From Candidatus Nomurabacteria bacterium RIFCSPHIGHO2_01_FULL_39_10 (lineage in GTDB: Bacteria > Patescibacteriota > Minisyncoccia > Phycocordibacterales > UBA9973), in NCBI GenBank assembly GCA_001786805.1, contig MFTJ01000064.1, positions 1 through 15,904 of the forward strand: a stretch of 15,904 bases of DNA. The letters run 5' to 3'. A program made the position numbers and the translations under genes. Positions 1 to 5,409 of the stretch are shown one piece after another. The number at the start of each line of letters is the position of its first letter. Position 1 is the first letter of the stretch. Below the pieces are notes generated by a model that worked only from the letters and a program-made list of their open reading frames with translations, did not search any database and had not been told where the DNA came from.

Positions 1-432
1 CAAGCAAACGTTCCTAAAAAACCTATAAAAGATAATACTGCCTTAAGAGAAATTTTGAACGAAGCTCTGAAACCGGAACCAAAACCTACGGTTATTGAGC
101 CGAAGCCGGTGACTGAAAAAGTTGTTTTGCCTGCGGCTCCCGCCCCTGCGCCGATTCCTTTGAATGTTTTGAAAAATTTATCTTCAAAACCTGCCCGCAA
201 TGCTACGCATAGCGTTGCAGGCGGGGACCGCGCTGCTAGTGCAGAGGATATGAATAAGCTGAAAAATTTGATTACGGAAAAGATAGAAAAAGAAAAAATT
301 ATACATACCCAACCTAAAGTCGAGACTTCGGTTCCAGTGCCTACTCCTCCGCCCAAGGTTGAAGAACCTACACCCATTCCCAAAAAGCCGAAAGAAGTTC
401 CGGAAGATGTCCTGCGAAAAATTTTGGAATAA
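1..432 (+). CDS. Proline-rich protein of unknown function, C-terminal part (5' truncated by window edge)
   Basis: The frame is open from base 1 to a TAA stop at 430-432, so the true start lies upstream and only about 143 residues are visible. I do not recognise the family. The visible part is low complexity, rich in Pro, Lys, Glu and Val (runs such as PEPKP, APAPAPIP and VPTPPPKVEEPTP), with no membrane segment or catalytic motif. This suggests a flexible tail. The motif LREIL near the left edge and VLRKILE at the very end look like two copies of a short amphipathic helix flanking the linker. Residues encoded by 190-226 (PARNA...VAGG) come from a palindromic DNA repeat that also occurs in rsmE. 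The next gene starts 8 bases downstream, so the two are probably co-transcribed. Confidence 0.6.
   Translation, partial: QANVPKKPIKDNTALREILNEALKPEPKPTVIEPKPVTEKVVLPAAPAPAPIPLNVLKNLSSKPARNATHSVAGGDRAASAEDMNKLKNLITEKIEKEKIIHTQPKVETSVPVPTPPPKVEEPTPIPKKPKEVPEDVLRKILE
190..226 (+). repeat. Palindromic repeat element inside coding sequence, copy 1
   Basis: This 37-nt imperfect palindrome begins CCTGCCCGCAATGCT and ends TGCAGGCGGGG. Positions 190-225 can fold into a 16-bp stem with two G-T wobbles, one C-A mismatch and a 4-nt CGCA loop. A second copy lies on the minus strand at 4843-4882. The two copies share 33 bases in three blocks of 15, 7 and 11, separated by short variable loops whose total length differs by 3 nt, so frame is preserved. 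It is read here as PARNATHSVAGG. Confidence 0.8.
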
Positions 433-440
433 ACTTATTT

Positions 441-791
441 ATGAATATCAAAATTTTGGAGAATAAAATAAGCACAGAAGAAGTCAAAAAAAAGGCTGAT
501 GTTTGGTACGGCACTATGATAAAAGGCACAGTCGATATTAAGCTCGGGAGGGTTGCTTTGGGTGGAGATTATCATATTGAGTCTTCCGAAATGCTCACGG
601 GTTCAGGTTCAAAATTTGAAGATGTTTGGGGTTTCAATATTCGTTTTGAGGAAAATCCAAATGGAGTTTTGGAATTTGATTCTATGGTAAATATCAAACC
701 GAATTTTGGCAACCGTTCTCGCGGAATAAATAATGAAGAGGTAACAAAAAAAGCTACGGAAATAATTTATAAATTTATTGATTTAAAATAA
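441..791 (+). CDS. DUF5674-like small protein
   Basis: A 116-residue protein, complete, with an ATG start 8 bases after the previous stop and no Shine-Dalgarno. The pattern of an N-terminal KILENKIS segment, a central GGDYHIES, an acidic DVWGFNI stretch and the C-terminal FDSMVNIKP...GNRSRGI motif matches what I recall of DUF5674, a family of unknown function frequent in Patescibacteria and other genomes. The GNRSRGI motif is the most diagnostic part. There is no signal peptide, membrane segment or metal-ligand cluster, so it is probably a small soluble alpha/beta protein. It sits in a tight run with the neighbours on both sides (8 and 3 base gaps), implying one transcript. The family assignment is from memory and the function is not known. 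Confidence 0.75.
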   Translation: MNIKILENKISTEEVKKKADVWYGTMIKGTVDIKLGRVALGGDYHIESSEMLTGSGSKFEDVWGFNIRFEENPNGVLEFDSMVNIKPNFGNRSRGINNEEVTKKATEIIYKFIDLK

Positions 792-794
792 TTC

Positions 795-1103
795 ATGGAG
801 AAGAATTCTCTTTTTTATATGGCAAACTTATATCCTGAAATCGGGCGACTTTTTTCTTTTTTGGATTCAAATAAAATTGAGGCGGCAAATAATGCCAGAG
901 TTCGTTCTATAAATATCGTCGATAAAATTCTCTCTTTTAGAGATATTAAGCCTGCCGGACGCGAAGAATGGAATGTAATTAAAAATTTTATTCTCGGCTA
1001 TGATAAATTAGACACATACGAGAGAAGTATTTTGGAAAAATACGCAGAACCTTTTTCTTATAAATTTATGAATCAATATCAGCGTACTAGTACAACGCAT
1101 TGA
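795..1103 (+). CDS. Hypothetical protein, 102 residues
   Basis: The start codon ATG follows the upstream stop by 3 bases, so it is very probably co-transcribed and perhaps translationally coupled with the DUF5674-like gene. I do not recognise the family. It is mostly helical by composition (MEKNSLFYMANLYPEIGRLF; KIEAANNARVRSINIVDKIL; then EEWNVIKNFILGYDKLDTYE), with no cysteines, no signal peptide and no membrane segment. This suggests a small soluble helical protein, possibly a partner of its neighbour. The last codons, QRTSTTH, overlap the palindrome GTACTAGTAC at 1084-1093, which may belong to the control region of the next gene. It ends with TGA, evidence that UGA is a stop in this genome. 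Confidence 0.65.
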   Translation: MEKNSLFYMANLYPEIGRLFSFLDSNKIEAANNARVRSINIVDKILSFRDIKPAGREEWNVIKNFILGYDKLDTYERSILEKYAEPFSYKFMNQYQRTSTTH

Positions 1104-1137
1104 TTGTGATTGTCTTATTCGTACGAATAGGTAAATA
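1084..1137 (+). promoter_or_regulatory. Candidate promoter with two palindromic operators upstream of the first zinc-ribbon gene
   Basis: A possible sigma-70-type promoter is TTGTCT at 1110-1115, a 16-bp spacer and TAAATA at 1132-1137, ending 8 bases before the ATG at 1146. A perfect 14-bp palindrome, TATTCGTACGAATA, at 1116-1129 fills the spacer, the classic place for a repressor operator. A second perfect palindrome, GTACTAGTAC, lies at 1084-1093, centred 34 bp upstream, and has the same core as the palindrome upstream of trpD. The palindromes are seen directly; their use as operators is inference. Confidence 0.4.
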
Positions 1138-1145
1138 GAAAAAAA

Positions 1146-2810
1146 ATGAATCAGGAATGTAAAAAATGTAAACAAAAATTCATCTTAGATAAAGACGATT
1201 TGGGTTTTTACGAAAAGATGAAAGTTCCGTCGCCAAAAGTCTGTCCCGACTGCCGTTTCAAAATGCGTGCGATGTTTAGGAATGAGAGAACTTTATACAA
1301 TCAAACTTGCAAACTGTGCGGTCGCTCCATTATTACGATGTATAATCCAAATTCTCCGCATGTTGTTTACTGCAACGACTGCTGGGTGTCTGACAAATGG
1401 GACCCGTATTCTTATGGCATGAATTATGATTCGTCGCGTCCCTTTTTTGAACAGCTGAAAGAACTTGCTATAAAAGTTCCCAAATCTGCTACTTACAGTA
1501 GCATATATACGGGCGTAAATATCAACAGCGAATATGCCAATTTTGCCGGAGGCAATAAAGACGGCTATCTGATTTTTAATTCCGGTCCAAATAATGAAAA
1601 CTGCGCGTATTCACGGGGCATAATCAACAGTCGGGACACATTTGACGTTTATTACGGCGACTATCTGGAAAATTCTTATGAATGCGTAAATGTTCACAAA
1701 AGCGCCGGCATAGTTTACGGGCAAAATATATCCGATTGCATAGATTCCCGTTTTGTCCTGAATTGTTCCGGATGCCAAAATTGCTTCGGTTGCGTGAATC
1801 TGCGACACAAATCCTATTATTTTTTCAATGAACCGCTAAAGAGAGACGAATGGCTCCGGCGCGTTTCCGAAATTTCCGGCAGCTTCTCAAGGACGGAAGA
1901 AATGAAAAATAAATTTTTAGAATTCTCACTAAAATTTCCGAACCGCAATAACAATAATCTAAAAGTTGAAAATTGCCTAGGTGATTATATTTTTGAATCA
2001 AAAAATTGCTATAAATGCTTTGAAGTTTCTTTCTGCGAGGATATGCGGCATTCCTTTTCGGTGAAGCGTGGCAAAGATTGCTCCGACATGATTGGTCATT
2101 GCCGCAGTTCCGAACTTTTATATAACGGTGTCGGAGTAGGGGCGGGCTCCAGAAATGTTATTTGTTCTTGGTGGGTTGAAAGCTCTCAGGATGTGGAGTA
2201 TTCTTTTGCCACTCGCCAAAGCGCGAATTGCATTGGCTGTTGCTCTATCAAGGGAGGAAATTTTGTCATATTGAATAAGCGTTATACTAAAGACGAATAT
2301 CAGAAAATAAAAAACAGTATAATAAAAGAGTTAAAAAGCAAAGGTGCCTATGGCGACTTTTTTCCTTTAGAACTTTCCTTTTTTGCTTATAATGAAACCA
2401 TTGCGCAAGACAACATGCCGCTTACCAAAGAAGAAGCTTTGGCGCAAGGTTTCCGCTGGGAGGATAATATACAAAAAACGGAAAGCAAAGGCACTATAAA
2501 AACTGAAAATATTCCAGACCATATAAAAGATGTAAAAGATAGCATTCTTGATGAAGTATTAACTTGCATAAAGTGTTCCAGAAATTACCGCTTAATTAGA
2601 CGCGAGCTTGAATTTTACAGAAAAATGCTCATTCCTATTCCCAGAGTATGCTGGAATTGCCGTTTTAAAGACCGCATCGCTCGCCGTGGACCATACAAAT
2701 TTTGGAACCGCAATTGCGCGAAGTGCCAGAAAGAAATTATTACCAATTATTCTCCCGACAGACCTGAAATAATTTACTGCGAAAAGTGTTATCAGCAGGA
2801 AGTGTACTAA
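1146..2810 (+). CDS. Cysteine-rich protein with double zinc-ribbon modules at both ends (paralog 1)
   Basis: A 554-residue protein with about 33 cysteines. The N-terminal module (residues about 5-80) has four CxxC pairs: CKKC, CPDC, CKLC and CNDC. Its first half fits the trcl-type probable zinc-ribbon pattern (CxxC, then FYEK and PxxC). The C-terminal module (474-554) repeats the same order with CIKC, CWNC, CAKC and CEKC, sharing the PxPxVCxxCRFK and IITxYxPxxP motifs, so the two ends arose by duplication. The centre is rich in short Asn/Cys/Gly repeats suggestive of beta-helix-like coils. Two related segments close each half: GCVNLRHKSYYFFNEPLKRDEW near 220-240 and GCCSIKGGNFVILNKRYTKDEY. 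This type is common in Patescibacteria and has sometimes been labelled caib/baif family, which nothing here supports. Predicted cytoplasmic metal-binding scaffold; function unknown. An A-rich stretch precedes the ATG instead of a Shine-Dalgarno. Confidence 0.85.
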   Translation: MNQECKKCKQKFILDKDDLGFYEKMKVPSPKVCPDCRFKMRAMFRNERTLYNQTCKLCGRSIITMYNPNSPHVVYCNDCWVSDKWDPYSYGMNYDSSRPFFEQLKELAIKVPKSATYSSIYTGVNINSEYANFAGGNKDGYLIFNSGPNNENCAYSRGIINSRDTFDVYYGDYLENSYECVNVHKSAGIVYGQNISDCIDSRFVLNCSGCQNCFGCVNLRHKSYYFFNEPLKRDEWLRRVSEISGSFSRTEEMKNKFLEFSLKFPNRNNNNLKVENCLGDYIFESKNCYKCFEVSFCEDMRHSFSVKRGKDCSDMIGHCRSSELLYNGVGVGAGSRNVICSWWVESSQDVEYSFATRQSANCIGCCSIKGGNFVILNKRYTKDEYQKIKNSIIKELKSKGAYGDFFPLELSFFAYNETIAQDNMPLTKEEALAQGFRWEDNIQKTESKGTIKTENIPDHIKDVKDSILDEVLTCIKCSRNYRLIRRELEFYRKMLIPIPRVCWNCRFKDRIARRGPYKFWNRNCAKCQKEIITNYSPDRPEIIYCEKCYQQEVY

Positions 2811-2813
2811 TAA

Positions 2814-2843
2814 CATTATGACATTATCAATAATGTCATAATG
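2814..2843. repeat. Perfect inverted repeat between the two zinc-ribbon paralogs
   Basis: Arms CATTATGACATTAT (2814-2827) and ATAATGTCATAATG (2830-2843) are perfectly complementary over 14 bp with a 2-nt centre. It starts 3 bases after the first paralog's stop and ends 10 bases before the second paralog's ATG. There is no T-tract on the + side, so it is not a standard intrinsic terminator. It could be a dyad operator, an mRNA-stabilising hairpin or a translation-limiting structure between the paralogs. Confidence 0.6.
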
Positions 2844-2853
2844 AAAATAAGTT

Positions 2854-4545
2854 ATGAATAATGTTACAAGAAATTGCCAAAATTGCAGACAAGACTTCAC
2901 GATAGAGCCGGAGGATTTTAATTTTTACGAAAAAATAAAAGTTCCGTCGCCGACTTTTTGCCCGGAGTGCCGATTAGTGCGAAGATTGAATTGGCAGGGC
3001 TACAGGATATTATATAAAAGAAAATGTGATTTTACCGGGGATATGATATTTAGCACTTACCATCCAGATTCTCCCTACAAAGTCTACCGGCAAGATATTT
3101 GGTGGGGCGATAAATGGGACCCGAAAAGCTACGGAAAAGATATTGACTGGAAAAAGCCTTTTCTTGAACAATTTAAGGAACTAATGCTGGAGGTTCCGCA
3201 CGTCTCTTTGGCGACGGTACATTCGACAATGGTTCGTAGTGATTATTGCAATGCGGCTGGACGTTGCAAAGATTGTTATTTATGTTTTCGCATTACAGGC
3301 GGCGAAGACAGCGCGTATTTAAATACTATTGTTGACGGAAAACAATCGCTGGATTGTTCTTTTCTTAATCATTCTGAACTTTGTTACGAATCTGTAAATA
3401 TAAATAAATGTTATCAAGTTTTTTTCTCGCAAGATTGCACAGAATGCCAAAGTGTTTGGTTTTCGCGCGATTTGGTCGGATGTTCGGACTGCGTGGGCTG
3501 TATAAATCTGCGTATGAAAAAATACTGCATTTTTAACAAACAATACAGCAAGGAGGAATATCAGAAAAAATTAAAAGAATTTGATTTTGGAAAATCTGCA
3601 GATATTAAAAGTTTTCAAGCACAAGCTGAAGAGTTTTTCAAAACAGAACCTAGGAAAAATTTTCATGGAATTAAAAATACTAATGTTTCAGGAGATTATA
3701 TTTCCAACTCTAAAAATGTGCGCGATTCGCACATGCTTAACAACGGGCTTGATTTACGATACTGCCAATTTTTGAAAAACGGACCAGCGTCTTCATCATA
3801 TGATTGGACTTTGTTTGGGGATAATTCAGAACTCATGTATGAATGCTGTTGGTGCGGGCTGGACTCTCATAACGTTAAATTTAGCGCGTGGAATTATTAC
3901 AATCAAGATGTTGAATACTGTTTCGGCTGTCACCACTCCAGGAATATGTTTGGCTGTGTAAATATCCCGAAAGGGGAGTATTGCATTTTAAACAAGCAAT
4001 ATACCAAAGAAGAATATGAAAAATTAATTCCTAAAATTAAAAAACATATGGCGGAAGTTCCTTATAAAGACAAGCTCGGGAGGGTATATAGTTACGGAGA
4101 AATGTTGCCTGCGGAACTTTCACCGTGGTCATATAACGAATCAACGGCTTATGAATGGTTTCCAATAACGAGGGAAGAAGTAATTAAAAAAGGACTTAAT
4201 TGGCGCGACTCGGATTTACGAGAGTATAAAGACGCGATAATAGAGGTTCTGAAACATATAAAGGATATAAAAGACGATATTTTAAAAGCAGTTTTGAAGT
4301 GTATGGATTGCGGTAAAAATTATCAGATTATCCAAAAAGAACTACAGTTTTTGCGCCGTTTTAATTTTCCAATTCCAAGCCATTGTCCGCTTTGTCGCGA
4401 TCGCGCGCGCATAAAATCGCTAAACGGAATGGCGATTTACAATAGAAAGTGCGCAAAATGTAGTACTGACATTCAAACTTCATATGCCCCAGACCGTCCG
4501 GAAATAGTATACTGCGAGAAGTGTTATCAGCAGGAGGTATATTAA
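2854..4545 (+). CDS. Cysteine-rich protein with double zinc-ribbon modules at both ends (paralog 2)
   Basis: A 563-residue tandem paralog of the preceding gene with the same plan and about 34 cysteines. It has an N-terminal module (about 6-85), a cysteine-rich repetitive centre with two segments of the form GC(V/I)N(I/L), YCI(F/L)NKQY and (S/T)KEEY, and a C-terminal module (483-563) with CMDC, CPLC, CAKC and CEKC. Both proteins end in the same residues, YCEKCYQQEVY. The second ribbon of the N-terminal module is degenerate here: the CKLC of paralog 1 is CDFT and the CNDC is RQDI, so three of its four ligands are lost while the fold-defining YxPDSPxxVY segment remains. The C-terminal ribbons are intact. 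The duplication is old, because the proteins are well diverged outside the motifs. Function unknown; soluble, with no signal peptide or membrane segment. A strong hairpin follows the stop. Confidence 0.85.
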   Translation: MNNVTRNCQNCRQDFTIEPEDFNFYEKIKVPSPTFCPECRLVRRLNWQGYRILYKRKCDFTGDMIFSTYHPDSPYKVYRQDIWWGDKWDPKSYGKDIDWKKPFLEQFKELMLEVPHVSLATVHSTMVRSDYCNAAGRCKDCYLCFRITGGEDSAYLNTIVDGKQSLDCSFLNHSELCYESVNINKCYQVFFSQDCTECQSVWFSRDLVGCSDCVGCINLRMKKYCIFNKQYSKEEYQKKLKEFDFGKSADIKSFQAQAEEFFKTEPRKNFHGIKNTNVSGDYISNSKNVRDSHMLNNGLDLRYCQFLKNGPASSSYDWTLFGDNSELMYECCWCGLDSHNVKFSAWNYYNQDVEYCFGCHHSRNMFGCVNIPKGEYCILNKQYTKEEYEKLIPKIKKHMAEVPYKDKLGRVYSYGEMLPAELSPWSYNESTAYEWFPITREEVIKKGLNWRDSDLREYKDAIIEVLKHIKDIKDDILKAVLKCMDCGKNYQIIQKELQFLRRFNFPIPSHCPLCRDRARIKSLNGMAIYNRKCAKCSTDIQTSYAPDRPEIVYCEKCYQQEVY

Positions 4546-4563
4546 TATAAAATTAGTTTGATT

Positions 4564-4610
4564 AATTTAGCATTTGCTCACGACCGCGAGCAAATGCTAA
4601 ATTTGTGTTT
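4564..4610. terminator. Bidirectional intrinsic terminator between convergent genes
   Basis: A perfect 16-bp stem, AATTTAGCATTTGCTC (4564-4579) with GAGCAAATGCTAAATT (4588-4603), has an 8-nt loop and is followed by a T-rich stretch on the + strand. It lies between the stop of the second zinc-ribbon gene and the stop of rsmE on the other strand, the expected place for a shared terminator. The + strand T-tract is better than the minus one. Confidence 0.8.
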
Positions 4611-4615
4611 TTTAT

Positions 4616-5371
4616 TTAAAATCCGTAAACAGATCTGTATGTGCCGATGATGGCGGCGGTTTCACCGCGCAGGGTGAGGGGGCCGAGGGAGGCAACAGTG
4701 AAGCTGGAATTTTTTGCTAGCTCAATTTCTTTCTGTGTGAATCCGCCTTCCGGCCCGACAAAAATGCTTAACTTGGCGGCTAAACCGCCAAGCGGGCTTG
4801 GCGGTTTAGCCGCCTCTTTTCCTAAATGAAAAATTATTTTTTCCCCGCCTGCATCAGCTATGCTGGAAGCATTGCGGGCAGGACCGCCTGCGTTTTCAAT
4901 CGCATCTTCAAAATCTAAAATAGGAAAGAGGTCCGGCACGACATTTTGTCCGCATTGTTCACTTGCTTCCAGAATTATTTTTTCCAAGCGCGGAATACTC
5001 AATCCTGTTTTTATCGTGCGTTCGGTAATGATTGGTGTGATTTTAGATACTCCGCACTCCACCGCTTTTTGCACCGCCAGTTCAAAGTTTTCTTTTTTCA
5101 GTATTGCTAAATATAGATGCACTTGTTTTACCACACCAATTCCAGCAAGGGAAGTCCTTGCTGGAATATTATTTTTAGTGCCTGTAATTTTCTCCGCAGA
5201 AAAAAAATCCAAAGTGATTTCAGCCTCATGACCTTTGCCGTTTGAAAGTATTATTTTATCACCTACTTTTAACCTCAAAACAGTCTTTATTTGTTTGATT
5301 GTTTTAGGATCAACAATTTCCACCTCCTTTTTTGACAAATCGTATTCTCCAATAAATCTATTTAAGCGCAT
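4616..5371 (-). CDS. rsmE: 16S rRNA (uracil-1498-N3)-methyltransferase RsmE
   Basis: A 251-residue SPOUT-class methyltransferase that adds a methyl group from S-adenosylmethionine to N3 of U1498 in 16S rRNA. The N-terminal PUA-like RNA-binding part (about 1-65) starts MRLNRF. The trefoil-knot SAM-binding part carries HLYLAILKKENFELAVQKA (85-103), SEQCGQNVVP (138-147), IFVGPEGGF (203-211) and SLGPLTLRGETAAI (228-241), all diagnostic. Three stretches look like insertions and each coincides with a palindromic DNA element: about 69-78 (IPARTSLAGI), 164-176 (PARNASSIADAGG) and 187-200 (EAAKPPSPLGGLAA). They lie in linkers outside the conserved motifs, so activity is probably kept. It is divergent from the ATPase gene at 5410, with a shared 38-bp control region, and convergent with the zinc-ribbon pair. 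Confidence 0.95.
   Translation of the reverse strand: MRLNRFIGEYDLSKKEVEIVDPKTIKQIKTVLRLKVGDKIILSNGKGHEAEITLDFFSAEKITGTKNNIPARTSLAGIGVVKQVHLYLAILKKENFELAVQKAVECGVSKITPIITERTIKTGLSIPRLEKIILEASEQCGQNVVPDLFPILDFEDAIENAGGPARNASSIADAGGEKIIFHLGKEAAKPPSPLGGLAAKLSIFVGPEGGFTQKEIELAKNSSFTVASLGPLTLRGETAAIIGTYRSVYGF
4775..4814 (-). repeat. Perfect 19-bp inverted repeat inside rsmE
   Basis: Arms GGCGGCTAAACCGCCAAGC (4775-4793) and the exact reverse complement (4796-4814) are separated by GG. Each arm also contains a smaller palindrome (GGCGG, 5 nt, CCGCC), so the element can fold as one long hairpin or two short ones. It is translated in rsmE as EAAKPPSPLGGLAA, an insertion-like stretch just before the conserved IFVGPEGG motif. 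Confidence 0.85.
4843..4882 (-). repeat. Palindromic repeat element inside coding sequence, copy 2 (in rsmE)
   Basis: Read on the minus strand this 40-nt element starts CCTGCCCGCAATGCT, contains GCATAGC and ends TGCAGGCGGGG, the same three blocks as the copy at 190-226. It lies in the same orientation relative to the gene and in the same reading frame: PARNA near the start, AGG at the end. The variable parts are TCCA and TGA here versus AC and GT in copy 1. Confidence 0.85.
5139..5167 (-). repeat. 12-bp inverted repeat inside rsmE
   Basis: ATTCCAGCAAGG (5139-5150), loop GAAGT, CCTTGCTGGAAT (5156-5167); the arms are perfectly complementary. It encodes IPARTSLAGI at a linker between the PUA-like and SPOUT parts of RsmE. 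The encoded PAR...AG resembles the PARNA...AGG product of the 37-40 bp element, though the DNA is not clearly homologous. Confidence 0.7.
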
Positions 5372-5409
5372 GTTTTTATGATATACTTTATATACTAATT
5401 TTCAAGCAT

